From: Solirubrobacterales bacterium
Lineage (GTDB): Bacteria; Actinomycetota; Thermoleophilia; Solirubrobacterales; 70-9
Assembly (NCBI GenBank): GCA_021155855.1
Contig: JAJNAZ010000020.1
Coordinates: forward strand, 1-42,523
Direction: 5' to 3'
DNA length: 42,523 bases
Shown: one piece after another, positions 6,731 to 15,145 of the stretch
Position numbering within the stretch: the first letter of the stretch is position 1
Layout: each line of letters starts with the position of its first letter
Made by a program: the position numbers and the translations under genes
Notes under the pieces: generated by a model
Databases searched by the model: none
Seen by the model: only the letters and a program-made list of their open reading frames with translations
What the model was told of the DNA's origin: nothing

Positions 6731-9097
6731 GTGGAGCTGCTCGTCGCGTGGGTCGCCTTCCCGGCGATCCTGGTCGTGCTGGCGATCGGCTGCGGGCTGC
6801 TGGTCGGGCGGCTGGCCGGATCGGAGCTGCCGCGGGCGTTGCTTCCGGCCGTCGGCCTCGCTCTGATCGTCGTCATCGCCGGCTTCTTCACCCTCGCCGA
6901 CACCACCGCCGAGCTGGCGACCCCCGTTGTGGTCGCGCTGGGGCTCAGCGGTCTCGTGCTCGGCCGGCGGTCGCTGGCGCGGCCGAGCGGGTGGGCGCTC
7001 GCCGCGGCGGGGGGCGTGTTCGCCGTCTACGCGGCGCCGATCGTGCTCTCGGGGGAGGCCACCTTCGCCGGCTATATCCGCCTCGACGACACCGCCACCT
7101 GGCTCGCGCTCACGGACCGGGTGATCGAGCACGGACGTAACCTCGACGGCCTCGCGCCGTCGACGTACGAGGCGACGCTCGCCTTCAATCTCGGCGACGG
7201 GTATCCGGTCGGGGCCTTCCTGCCGCTCGGCGTCGGCGCCCGGCTGCTGGGCGAGGACGTTGCCTGGCTGATCCAGCCCTTCCTGGCCCTGCTCGCCGCG
7301 CTGCTGGCGCTGGCGCTGTGGTCGCTGGCCCGACCGCTGGTCAAGCCGGCGGCGCTGCGCGCCGCGATCGCCTTCGTCGCCGCTCAATCGGCGCTCCTGT
7401 TCGGTTACTACCTCTGGGGCGGGATCAAGGAGCTGGCGGCGGCGCTGCTGATCGCCGCGGTCGCCGGCTGCGTCGGACCGCTCATCGCCGCCCGCTTCGA
7501 TCCGCGGTTGCTGCTGGCGCCGGCGCTGCTCGCGGCGGCGCTCGCGGGCGTGCTGAGCGCCGGCGGCCTGCTCTGGCTCGCGCCCGCGTTCGCCCTCGCC
7601 GCCGCGCTGGCGGTGCGCGGCCTTTCCGCGCGCGTCGCCGGCTTTCGGGCCGCGTTGCTCGTCGGGCTGGTCGCGGTTCTGGCGCTGCCGGTGCTGGCGG
7701 GAGGCGGGCTGCTGCCACCGACGTCCTCGCCGCTCACCGACGCCGACGCGCGCGGAAACCTGATCGGGCCGCTGGAGCCGGCCCAGGTGGCCGGGATCTG
7801 GCCCGCGGGCGACCTCCGCCTCGATCCCGTCGTCGAGTTGCCTGTTCACGCGCTGATCGTGCTGATGGTCGCGGCTGCGGGGGCCGGGCTGCTGGTCGGG
7901 GCTCGAGCGCGAGCCTGGGGACCGCTCGCCTACCTCGGTGGGACCGCGATCGCGTGCCTCGCGATTTGGCTGCTCGGGTCGCCGTGGGTAGACGGCAAGG
8001 CGCTGGCGACGGCGTCGCCCGTGGTCCCGTTCGGCGCCGGACTGGCAATTGCGGCGATGGTCGCGAGGGGGTTGGTGGTCGAGGGGATCGTGCTCGGGAT
8101 CGTCCTGGCGGCGGGGGTGGTGTGGTCGAACGCGCTCGCCTACCGCGACGTGAACCTCGCCCCACGCGACCAGCTCGGGGAGCTGGAAGTAATCGGTGCG
8201 CGGATCGCCGGGGCGGGGCCGACACTGATCACCGAGTACCAGCCTTACGGCGCGCGCCACTTCCTCCGCGAAGCCGAGCCCGAGGCTGCGTCGGAGCTGC
8301 GGCGCCGGCGGGTTGCGCTCGCCAACGGCGAGACCGTCGCCAAGGGCGACTCGGTCGACACCGACGCGCTCGACCCGGGCGGCCTGCTCACCTATCGCAT
8401 CCTGGTCGTGCGCCGCTCTCCGTCCCAGAGCCGCCCGCCGGCCGCCTATCGCCTCGGTTGGCAGGGCGACGCCTACGAGGTCTGGCGGCGCGCGGCCGGG
8501 GCGCCGGCCCGGGTCGGCCGGCTGGCGCTCGGGACCCGGAGGCAGCCGGTCGCGCGCCCGCACTGCCGGAGGGTCGAGGCGCTGGCGGCGCGGGCGGGCC
8601 CCGGCGCCCGCCTGGTCGCCGCCTCGCGCCCACGGACGATCGTTACCTCGCTGGCGGAGGCAAGCTATCCGCGCTCTTGGTCGACGCCCGCGACTCGCGC
8701 TCGTCCGGTGCCGAACGGCGCGGGCGAGATCGAGGCGCGGGTCGCGGTCGCCCGGGGCGGCAGCCATGAGATCTGGCTTGCCGGCTCGGTCCGCCCCGGC
8801 GTCGAGCTTGCGGTCGACGGCGATTCCGTAGGCGAGGTTCGCCACCTGCTCAACAACCGCGGCCAGTACGTGCGCCTTGGAGCCGCCGAGCTGGCGCCCG
8901 GCGCGCACACGATCACGATCCGGTTTGCCGGGCCCGACCTGCACCCGGGCAGCGGTGGCGCCGCCGCCGCGGTCGGCCCGCTGGTGCTTTCGAGGGCCGG
9001 GGCGGCCGAGGCGAAGCTGATCCGGGTCGCCGCGAACGACGCGCGCGTTCTCTGCGACCGCGCCTGGGACTGGATCGAGGGCGAGCCGGCCGGCTGA
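6731..9097 (+). CDS. large polytopic membrane protein, GT-C glycosyltransferase-like
   Basis: 788 residues from GTG 6731, chosen because AGGAG lies at 6721-6725 and the hydrophobic N-terminus begins immediately. About 12 membrane segments fill residues 1-480, and a soluble, probably extracytoplasmic domain with beta-rich pattern fills the rest. The first long loop carries YIRLDDTATWLAL, an acidic pair where GT-C enzymes such as Dol-P-mannose-using transferases keep their catalytic acidic residues. I infer a lipid-linked-sugar transferase of the cell envelope, but no family name can be given with certainty. The context, after a lytic transglycosylase, also suggests envelope work. It could instead be an unrelated transporter-like protein. 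Confidence 0.65.
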   Translation: MELLVAWVAFPAILVVLAIGCGLLVGRLAGSELPRALLPAVGLALIVVIAGFFTLADTTAELATPVVVALGLSGLVLGRRSLARPSGWALAAAGGVFAVYAAPIVLSGEATFAGYIRLDDTATWLALTDRVIEHGRNLDGLAPSTYEATLAFNLGDGYPVGAFLPLGVGARLLGEDVAWLIQPFLALLAALLALALWSLARPLVKPAALRAAIAFVAAQSALLFGYYLWGGIKELAAALLIAAVAGCVGPLIAARFDPRLLLAPALLAAALAGVLSAGGLLWLAPAFALAAALAVRGLSARVAGFRAALLVGLVAVLALPVLAGGGLLPPTSSPLTDADARGNLIGPLEPAQVAGIWPAGDLRLDPVVELPVHALIVLMVAAAGAGLLVGARARAWGPLAYLGGTAIACLAIWLLGSPWVDGKALATASPVVPFGAGLAIAAMVARGLVVEGIVLGIVLAAGVVWSNALAYRDVNLAPRDQLGELEVIGARIAGAGPTLITEYQPYGARHFLREAEPEAASELRRRRVALANGETVAKGDSVDTDALDPGGLLTYRILVVRRSPSQSRPPAAYRLGWQGDAYEVWRRAAGAPARVGRLALGTRRQPVARPHCRRVEALAARAGPGARLVAASRPRTIVTSLAEASYPRSWSTPATRARPVPNGAGEIEARVAVARGGSHEIWLAGSVRPGVELAVDGDSVGEVRHLLNNRGQYVRLGAAELAPGAHTITIRFAGPDLHPGSGGAAAAVGPLVLSRAGAAEAKLIRVAANDARVLCDRAWDWIEGEPAG

Positions 9098-9123
9098 CGA
9101 GACCGCCGGAGCTACGGCTACCC

Positions 9124-9144
9124 GTACCGGCACGCGCTCGGTAC
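9124..9144. promoter_or_regulatory. inverted repeat upstream of the MFS gene, possible operator
   Basis: GTACCG (9124-9129) and CGGTAC (9139-9144) form an exact 6-bp dyad with a 9-nt spacer, ending 5 nt before the -10 element TAGACT. It could bind a regulator of the exporter, or terminate the previous gene. Confidence 0.3.
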
Positions 9145-9149
9145 CGACT

Positions 9150-9155
9150 TAGACT
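9150..9155 (+). promoter_or_regulatory. -10 element (TAGACT), probable leaderless promoter of the MFS gene
   Basis: It ends 8 nt before the ATG at 9164, and there is no ribosome site between. Confidence 0.6.
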
Positions 9156-9163
9156 CGGCCGCT

Positions 9164-10525
9164 ATGCACGTGTCCGTGCGCGCCGGCGCCGTCGCGCTCT
9201 CCGCAGCGGTCGGCCTCGTGCTCGCCGACAGCTCGGTCGTCGTGCTCGCGCTGCCCGAGATCTACCGCGAGCTCGACGTCTCCGTCTCTGCCGTCGTCTG
9301 GGTGCTGATCGCCTTCAACCTGGTCCTCGCGCTCGGGGCGCTGCCCGCGGCGCACGCGGCCACCGCAGCGGGACCGGCGCGGCTGACGCTCGCGGGCTTG
9401 GCCCTGTTCGGAACGGCGAGCCTCGCCTGCGGCCTGGCGCCGAGCATCGAGGCGCTGATCGTTGCCCGCTGCGTGCAGGCAATCGGGGGCGCGGCCGTGG
9501 TCTGCGCTGCGCTCGAGCTGATGCCTTCGGTGTACGGCTCCGAGCGCGGCGCGGCGCGCGCCTGGGCGGCGGCGGGCGCAACCGGGGCGGCGCTCGGTCC
9601 GGGCATCGGCGGACTGCTCACCGAGCTGATCTCCTGGCAGTCGATATTCCTGGTCCAGGTCCCGGCGGCGCTGCTGCTCGCGCTGCCGCTGATCGGCCCC
9701 GCCAGCGACGAGGCGGGCCGGGGACGGCCGGCGGGTCCGACGCGGCCGCACCTCGCCGCCAACGCCGCGCTCGGCCTGGTCTCGGCGGCGCTCGCCGCGG
9801 CCCTCTTCCTCGTCGTCCTGTTGCTGATCGAGGGCTGGCGGCTGACCCCGATCGCCGCCGCCGCGGCGGTCACGGTGCTGCCGGCCTGCTCGCTGCTGGC
9901 GGCGCCGCTGGCTCGCCGGGTGGCCGCGGTCGACGCCCGCGCCGCCGCCGGGGTGATCCTGATCGGCGGCGGGCTCGCCGGCCTCGGCCTGCTGCCGAAG
10001 GCGTCGGTGCTGCTCACCTTCCCGCCGCAGGCGCTGGTCGGCGTCGGGCTCGCGCTGACGCTCTCGGCGCTGACCGAGGCCGCGCTCGCCGGCCGCTCGG
10101 CGCAGGCGATCCACGGCGGGTGGACGATCGCCGCCCGCCACGCCGGGGTGGTCGCCGGTCTGCTGGTGCTGACGCCGATCTTCACCGCCGACCTGGAGGC
10201 GGAGCGCGACGATGCCGAGGCGGCCGGCACGGCGGCGCTGCTCGACTCGCGCCTGCCGCCGGGCGACAAGCTCGAGCTCGCCGAGCGGATCGCGGCGCAG
10301 ATCGAGCGCGAGGGCGACAAGGTCCCGGTGCTCGGCCCGGCGTTCGACCCCCTGCCGGAGGATCCGGAGCAGCGCGCCGCGGCGGTCTCGCTGCGGACCA
10401 CGATCGAGGACGAGGTCGACCGCGCCGCAACGCACGCGTTCAGCGCCTCGTTTCTGGTCGCCGCCGCCTTCGCGCTCGCGGCGCTGGTCCCGATCGCGAT
10501 CGCCCGCCGGAGGATCGAGCTGTGA
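9164..10525 (+). CDS. MFS transporter, EmrB/QacA-like
   Basis: 453 residues, ATG preceded by a leaderless-type -10 at 9150. The N-terminal half shows the drug:H+ antiporter pattern: ADSSVVVLALPEIYREL in the first helix region and VQAIGGAAVVCAALELM in the fourth. Around 10-12 membrane helices are present. The family exports drugs or metabolites with proton exchange across the inner membrane. Unusual is a hydrophilic, acidic segment of about 75 residues before the last helix (roughly residues 345-425). The stop overlaps the GTG of an exported helical protein (GTGA), so the two are probably co-made. Confidence 0.85.
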   Translation: MHVSVRAGAVALSAAVGLVLADSSVVVLALPEIYRELDVSVSAVVWVLIAFNLVLALGALPAAHAATAAGPARLTLAGLALFGTASLACGLAPSIEALIVARCVQAIGGAAVVCAALELMPSVYGSERGAARAWAAAGATGAALGPGIGGLLTELISWQSIFLVQVPAALLLALPLIGPASDEAGRGRPAGPTRPHLAANAALGLVSAALAAALFLVVLLLIEGWRLTPIAAAAAVTVLPACSLLAAPLARRVAAVDARAAAGVILIGGGLAGLGLLPKASVLLTFPPQALVGVGLALTLSALTEAALAGRSAQAIHGGWTIAARHAGVVAGLLVLTPIFTADLEAERDDAEAAGTAALLDSRLPPGDKLELAERIAAQIEREGDKVPVLGPAFDPLPEDPEQRAAAVSLRTTIEDEVDRAATHAFSASFLVAAAFALAALVPIAIARRRIEL

Positions 10526-11043
10526 GTGGCCGCGCGCTGGTGCTCGCCGCGCTCGCCGCCTCGGCGACGCTCGTCGTCGCCTACCTGGCGGCGGGCGGCG
10601 GCGACTACGAGCCCACAACCGTCGCCGACCCGTGTGCGCCGCGTGCTTGGCGTGAGCCCGCCGGGCTCGAGGAGACCGCGGAGCAGTTCGCGCTCTCGGC
10701 GCTCGACGGCGCCGCCTGCGAGCTGCACGTCAGCCGCGAGACGCTCGCCGTCGCCCTGGGGACCTCCGAGTCGCGGGCGGCGTTCGCCGCCGAGTACGGG
10801 ATCGAGGACGCCGAGCTCGAGGCGGCGGTCCGCGCCGGACTGGTGCGCGCGATCGGCGACGCGGAGCGCGCCGGCGAGCTGGATCCACTCGCGGCCGAGG
10901 GCCTGCGCACGGTCGCCGCACGCCTGCCGGTCGATGAGGGCATCGCCCTGATCGAGGACGCGACCGAGCTCTTCGACGGCGCCGGCGGCATCGTCGACGA
11001 CCTCGGCGGCCTGCTCGACGGCGCCGGCGGGCTGGTGCCTTAG
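10522..11043 (+). CDS. exported helical protein of unknown function
   Basis: 173 residues from a GTG in a 4-nt overlap with the MFS gene. Residues 5-24 form a hydrophobic export or anchor segment. The remainder is acidic and helical, with two Cys (in DPCAPRAW and AACELHV) that could pair outside the cell, and a C-terminal Gly/Asp/Leu repeat (DGAGGIVDDLGGLLDGAGGL). I recognise no family. Coupling to the exporter suggests an accessory role at the same membrane (inference). Confidence 0.7.
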   Translation: MSGRALVLAALAASATLVVAYLAAGGGDYEPTTVADPCAPRAWREPAGLEETAEQFALSALDGAACELHVSRETLAVALGTSESRAAFAAEYGIEDAELEAAVRAGLVRAIGDAERAGELDPLAAEGLRTVAARLPVDEGIALIEDATELFDGAGGIVDDLGGLLDGAGGLVP

Positions 11044-11137
11044 GCAGGATTCGCGCGTCATCGACCGACCGCCTCGACGACCCGGGGTTCGTTTCGCTGT
11101 CCGAACAAGGGCATCGGTCGGCCGGGCGAAGGGCGAT

Positions 11138-11143
11138 TAGTTT
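11138..11143 (+). promoter_or_regulatory. candidate -10 element (TAGTTT) for the PhnB-like gene
   Basis: It predicts a leader of about 68 nt, which would contain the hairpin at 11181-11199 and the ribosome site GAAAGGA at 11205-11211. That makes this gene leadered, unlike most here. Confidence 0.35.
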
Positions 11144-11180
11144 CTTCCCGGACGACGGTCCAAAGGGGTGCAGAGCCGAT

Positions 11181-11199
11181 GCGGGGATTTCTTCCCCGC
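11181..11199 (+). other. leader hairpin before the PhnB-like gene
   Basis: GCGGGGA pairs perfectly with TCCCCGC around a 5-nt loop, ending 5 nt before the ribosome site. It could influence translation, or protect the 5' end. Confidence 0.4.
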
Positions 11200-11218
11200 C
11201 GTACGAAAGGACGCAGCC

Positions 11219-11704
11219 ATGCAGCAGAGGATCACCCCGAATCTGTGGTTCGACACCGAGGCCGAGGAGGCGGCGGGGTTCTACGTCTCCGTGTTCGAGA
11301 ACTCGCGCATCGTCAACGTCACCCATTACACCGAGGCCGGGCCGAGGGCGGCCGGCATGGTGATGACCGTGGAGTTCGAGCTCGACGGCCAGCGGTTCGT
11401 CGGCATCAACGGCGGCCCCGAGTTCACCTTCGACGAGGCCGTCTCCATGCAGATCAACTGCGAGACGCAAGACGAGGTCGACTACTACTGGGAGCGGTTG
11501 TCCGAGGGCGGGGAGGAAGGGCCGTGTGGCTGGCTCAAGGACCGCCACGGCCTCTCATGGCAGGTCGTCCCGACCGGGATGGAGGAGCTGTTCGCCGATC
11601 CGGACCCGAAGCGCGCCGAGCGCGCGATGCGGGCGATGCTCGGGATGAGAAAGATCGACATCGCCGCCCTTCGCAGCGCGGCCGACGCCGCCCCCGTGAG
11701 CTGA
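11219..11704 (+). CDS. PhnB-like VOC / 3-demethylubiquinone-methyltransferase-like protein
   Basis: 161 residues. The start is decided by GAAAGGA at 11205-11211. The opening ITPNLWFDTEAEEAAGFYVSVF and the closing CGWLKDRHGLSWQVVPTGMEEL are the signature of the glyoxalase-fold PhnB / 3-dmu-9 family. Members are small cytosolic proteins of mostly unknown role, despite the methyltransferase label often attached. It stands alone, upstream of a convergent DoxX-like gene. The ribosome site and leader hairpin set it apart from its neighbours and may mean later acquisition. Confidence 0.85.
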   Translation: MQQRITPNLWFDTEAEEAAGFYVSVFENSRIVNVTHYTEAGPRAAGMVMTVEFELDGQRFVGINGGPEFTFDEAVSMQINCETQDEVDYYWERLSEGGEEGPCGWLKDRHGLSWQVVPTGMEELFADPDPKRAERAMRAMLGMRKIDIAALRSAADAAPVS

Positions 11705-11783
11705 GCCCAAAGCGGACTCGTGGTCAACGCCAGCCTGACGCGGAACGGGGTGACGCAGGCCCAGGGTTGACCCGACGAAGACA

Positions 11784-11803
11784 CGCGCGGAGGCCTCGCG
11801 CGC
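11784..11803. terminator. GC-rich hairpin between convergent genes
   Basis: CGCGCGG, AGGCCT and CGCGCG form a stem with one bulged G. It lies between the convergent PhnB-like and DoxX-like genes and could end both transcripts; no T tract follows. Confidence 0.4.
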
Positions 11804-11828
11804 AGCCGTCGCGGGTCGCCCGTGACTG

Positions 11829-12203
11829 TCAGCCGCGCGTCGCCCGCCAGGCCCAGAGCATCATCAGCGGTTGCAGCGGCAGTCGCGCCCACAGCAGCCA
11901 GCGCGGGATCCGGTCCGCGGGCACGCCCTTTTTCGCCACCTCGTCGCGATGCAGGGCCATGTGCACGTTGGCGGGGAAGACCGCGACCAGAACCGCGATC
12001 AGCCACCAGCCGGCGAAGCGCCGCGTCGCCGGCGGGATCACCGTGACCCCGCCGATCAGCTCCGCGGCGCCACTGGCGATCACCGCCACGCGGTGCGCAG
12101 GCACGTAGGGAGGCATGATCGCCGCGTACTCGCGCGGACGGACGAAATGCATCGTCCCGGCGACGGTGAAGAACGAGGCCAGCAGTTTCTGCGAGCGGCT
12201 CAC
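11829..12203 (-). CDS. DoxX-like membrane protein
   Basis: 124 residues from a GTG. Four membrane helices are visible. The motif GTMHFVRPREYAAIMPPYVP after helix one and the SGAAELIGGV motif in helix two are typical of DoxX/DoxD-like small membrane proteins, often linked to thiol oxidation or stress. Function here is unknown. It diverges from uvrB, with about 120 bases between the two starts. Confidence 0.8.
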   Translation of the reverse strand: MSRSQKLLASFFTVAGTMHFVRPREYAAIMPPYVPAHRVAVIASGAAELIGGVTVIPPATRRFAGWWLIAVLVAVFPANVHMALHRDEVAKKGVPADRIPRWLLWARLPLQPLMMLWAWRATRG

Positions 12204-12314
12204 GCGGGAATGCTCTCATCGCGCGGCGCGGCCGGCGCCGCGCCGCCGTCACCGCTGGCGTCGGCGATTACGTAGAGCCGCTCGCGCTCGGTGTCCTGCC
12301 GTGGTAGGGCTCGC

Positions 12315-12320
12315 TACATT
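12315..12320 (+). promoter_or_regulatory. -10 element (TACATT), probable leaderless promoter of uvrB
   Basis: It ends 6 nt before the GTG at 12327. I see no LexA-type box here, in contrast to uvrA. Confidence 0.6.
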
Positions 12321-12326
12321 CACCCG

Positions 12327-14330
12327 GTGCCCGCGTTCAAGCTCAATCCCGCCTACACGCCGACCGCCGACCAACCGCAGGCGATCGACGGCATCAGCGC
12401 CGGGCTCCAGGCTGGCGAGGAGTTCGTCACCCTGCTCGGCGCCACCGGGACCGGGAAGACGTTCACGATGGCGGGGGTGATCGAGCGAGTGCAGCGACCG
12501 GCGCTGGTGATCGCCCACAACAAGACCCTGGCGGCGCAGCTCTGCAACGAGTTTCGCGAGTTCTTCCCCGACAACAAGGTCGAGTACTTCGTCAGCTACT
12601 ACGACTACTACCAGCCCGAGGCATACGTCCCGGCGCAGGACCTCTACATCGAGAAGGACTCGTCGATCAACGACGAGATCGACCGCCTGCGCCACGCGGC
12701 CACCGCCGCCCTGCTCGCCCGCCGCGACGTGGTCATCGTCGCCTCGGTCTCCTGCATCTTCGGGATCGGCTCGCCGGAGCTCTACCGGCGCCAGATGCAG
12801 CTGTTCAAGGTCGGCGAGTGGATCGACCGCCATGAGCTGTTCCGCAAGCTCGTCGGCATGCAGTACACACGCAACGAGACCGCGCTCACCCGCGGCACCT
12901 TCCGCGCCCGAGGCGAGATGCTGGAGGTCTTCCCCGCCTACGCCGAGTCCGCCTATCGGGTGAACCTGTTCGGCGACGAGATCGAGTCGATCCATCACTT
13001 CGACCCGCTCAGCGGCGAGATCTTCGACGAGATCGACCACGTTGCCGTCTGGCCCGCGAGCCACTACGCGACCGAGGAGGAGACGCTCGAGCGCGCCGTG
13101 GTCGAGATCAAGCAGGAGCTCGATGAGCGCCTCGCCTGGTTCGCGGAGCGCGGCAAGGAGCTCGAGGCACACCGGCTGCTGCAGCGCACGCAGTACGACA
13201 TCGAGATGCTGAAGGAGCTCGGGTTCACCTCGGGGATCGAGAACTACTCGCGGATCTTCGACGACCGCCCGCCGGGCTCCCCGCCGCACACGCTGATCGA
13301 CTACTTCCCCGACGACTTCGTCGTCTTCGTCGACGAGTCGCACCAGACGATCCCTCAGATCGGCGGCATGTACGAGGGCGACCGCTCCCGCAAGCAGACG
13401 CTGGTCGACTTCGGCTTCCGGCTGCCTTCGGCGCTCGACAACCGGCCGCTGAAGTTCGACGAGTTCCTGCCGCGGGTCGGGCAGCTGGTGATGGTTTCGG
13501 CGACGCCGGGGGAGTTCGAGCGCGGCACCTCGAAACGGATCGTCGAGCAGATCGTGCGCCCGACCGGGATCGTCGACCCCGAGGTCGATGTGCGCGAGAC
13601 CCGCAACCAGATCGACGACCTGATGAACGAGGTCCGCCGCCGGGTGGGGCTCTCCGAGCGGACCCTGGTCACGACGTTGACCAAGAAGATGGCCGAGGAC
13701 CTGACGGGTTACCTGCTCGAGCACGGGTTCAAGGTTCGCTACCTGCACTCCGAGGTCGACACCCTGGAGCGGATCCAGATTGTCCGCGACCTGCGCCTCG
13801 GCGAGTACGACGTGCTCGTCGGCGTCAACCTGCTGCGCGAGGGGCTCGACCTGCCCGAGGTGTCGCTGGTCGCCGTCCTCGACGCCGACAAGGAGGGATT
13901 CTTGCGCGGGGAGACGAGCCTGATCCAGACCATCGGGCGCGCGGCGCGCAACGTCCGCGGCCATGTGCTCATGTACGCGGACAAAGAGACCGAGGCGATG
14001 CGCAACGCGATCGCCGAGACCGATCGCCGTCGCGAGATCCAGCTCGCCTACAACCGCGAGCACGGGATCACCCCTGAGACGGTGCAGAAGGGGATCTCCG
14101 ACATCGCCGAGTTCCTGTCGATGGAGTCGCGCGTCGCCCCCGAGCGGCGCCGGCGCGTGCGCAGCGCCGACGGCGATCAGCCGCTGACCCGCGAGCAACT
14201 GGAGAAGGTCGTGGTCGAGCTCGAGGAGGAGATGCTCGCCGCCGCCGAGGACCTGCGCTTCGAGGAGGCGGCCCGGATCCGCGACGAGCTCAAGGAGCTG
14301 CGCCGCGATCTCGAGGCGCTGCGGGCCTGA
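12327..14330 (+). CDS. uvrB: excinuclease ABC subunit B
   Basis: 667 residues from GTG 12327. This start fits the -10 at 12315 and gives the normal N-terminus [17 protein letters not shown]. Walker A GATGTGKT is at residues 38-45; the DNA-clamping beta-hairpin [12 protein letters not shown] is near residue 92; the DEAD-type VDESH is near residue 335; and the C-terminal UVR domain ([22 protein letters not shown]) contacts UvrC. It verifies lesions delivered by UvrA in nucleotide excision repair. uvrA lies 0.8 kb downstream with one small gene between. Confidence 0.97.
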   Translation: MPAFKLNPAYTPTADQPQAIDGISAGLQAGEEFVTLLGATGTGKTFTMAGVIERVQRPALVIAHNKTLAAQLCNEFREFFPDNKVEYFVSYYDYYQPEAYVPAQDLYIEKDSSINDEIDRLRHAATAALLARRDVVIVASVSCIFGIGSPELYRRQMQLFKVGEWIDRHELFRKLVGMQYTRNETALTRGTFRARGEMLEVFPAYAESAYRVNLFGDEIESIHHFDPLSGEIFDEIDHVAVWPASHYATEEETLERAVVEIKQELDERLAWFAERGKELEAHRLLQRTQYDIEMLKELGFTSGIENYSRIFDDRPPGSPPHTLIDYFPDDFVVFVDESHQTIPQIGGMYEGDRSRKQTLVDFGFRLPSALDNRPLKFDEFLPRVGQLVMVSATPGEFERGTSKRIVEQIVRPTGIVDPEVDVRETRNQIDDLMNEVRRRVGLSERTLVTTLTKKMAEDLTGYLLEHGFKVRYLHSEVDTLERIQIVRDLRLGEYDVLVGVNLLREGLDLPEVSLVAVLDADKEGFLRGETSLIQTIGRAARNVRGHVLMYADKETEAMRNAIAETDRRREIQLAYNREHGITPETVQKGISDIAEFLSMESRVAPERRRRVRSADGDQPLTREQLEKVVVELEEEMLAAAEDLRFEEAARIRDELKELRRDLEALRA

Positions 14331-14405
14331 GCGCCGCGGCGCGTCCGCCCGATTCGCCCGGTAGCTCAGAACTCGATTCGGCGTCCGCGCCCCGCTCGCC
14401 CGCGG

Positions 14406-14411
14406 TAAGCT
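14406..14411 (+). promoter_or_regulatory. -10 element (TAAGCT), probable leaderless promoter
   Basis: It ends 7 nt before the ATG at 14419. Confidence 0.55.
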
Positions 14412-14418
14412 CGCGGCG

Positions 14419-14982
14419 ATGGGTGCGGAAGAGATCGTTCACGATGTCGCCGAACGCGTGCGGGCGATCGTCTCCGAGGCCGAGGAGCGGGCGGCGAGGA
14501 TCGTTCGTGACGCGGAGGAGGACGCGGGCCGGATCCGCGACCGCGCCGAGACGGAGGCGAAGCAGCGTCTCGACGAGGTCCGCCGGGCGCTGGACGAGCT
14601 TCAAGGCAAGCTCGGCGCCGGCGCCGAGCAGGCGGAGGTCGAGCCGGGCCCGGTGACAGTGCCCGAGCCGGAGCCGCCTGACATCCCCGAGCCGGGGCCT
14701 GAGCCTGTCCCGGAGCCGACCCCCGAGCCGGCGCCGCAGCCCGAGCCACCCAGGATCCCCGAGCCGGAGCCGCCCCCCGACGAGGGCACGCCGCCGCAGG
14801 TTGCCGAGGCCCCGGGCTCGCCGCCGAAGGCCGACGACGCGGTCGCAGCTCGGCTCGTGGCGATGAACATGGCGCTCGACGGCGCCTCGCGCGAGGCGAT
14901 CGAGGCGCACCTCGCCGAGCAATACTCGCTCGACGACGCCGGGACGATCGCCGACGACGTGCTCGCGCTGGCCGCGAAGTAG
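14419..14982 (+). CDS. coiled-coil / Pro-Glu-rich protein of unknown function
   Basis: 187 residues in three parts. Residues 1-72 are a charged coiled coil ([20 protein letters not shown]) resembling DivIVA or ATP-synthase-b type helices. Residues 75-140 are a Pro/Glu repeat built on PEP and EPEPP units. Residues 145-187 form a small helical domain containing [21 protein letters not shown]. No family is recognised for the whole. The helix-linker-helix design suggests a scaffold or spacer reaching between partners. It lies between uvrB and uvrA, but nothing in it points to repair. Confidence 0.75.
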   Translation: MGAEEIVHDVAERVRAIVSEAEERAARIVRDAEEDAGRIRDRAETEAKQRLDEVRRALDELQGKLGAGAEQAEVEPGPVTVPEPEPPDIPEPGPEPVPEPTPEPAPQPEPPRIPEPEPPPDEGTPPQVAEAPGSPPKADDAVAARLVAMNMALDGASREAIEAHLAEQYSLDDAGTIADDVLALAAK

Positions 14983-15128
14983 CGCCCGTATCCGGGCAAA
15001 GGTCAGCTCGGTCCGGCGCTGGTCGGCCGCTCGCACGGCGGTTTCGGAGGGCTCCCTGCGGCGCGGGCGCCTCGTCGGCCGCGCCGGGAGGGTGGCGCTC
15101 CCGTCCGTCGGGACTGACTGACCCCCGT

Positions 15129-15142
15129 CGTACACTTGTTCG
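15129..15142. promoter_or_regulatory. candidate LexA (SOS) box over the uvrA promoter
   Basis: CGTACACTTGTTCG differs at 2 of 14 positions from the mycobacterial-type box CGAACACATGTTCG. It covers the -10 element TACACT (15131-15136), where LexA would block transcription. Confidence 0.45.
15131..15136 (+). promoter_or_regulatory. -10 element (TACACT), probable leaderless promoter of uvrA
   Basis: It ends 9 nt before the ATG at 15146 and lies inside the candidate LexA box. Confidence 0.55.
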
Positions 15143-15145
15143 CCC

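Noticed and set aside
6653-9133. 826-codon minus-strand frame opposite the large membrane protein
   Set aside because: It is rich in Arg, Gln, Asp and Gly without hydrophobic cores. The plus strand has regular membrane helices and a ribosome site.
11081-11130. tRNA-like T arm (GGGGTTCG) in the gap before the PhnB-like gene
   Set aside because: No acceptor, D or anticodon arms can be drawn around it. No tRNA or rRNA gene is visible anywhere in the window.
12280-12330. LexA box at uvrB
   Set aside because: No GTTC/GAAC dyad is present around TACATT, unlike at uvrA.
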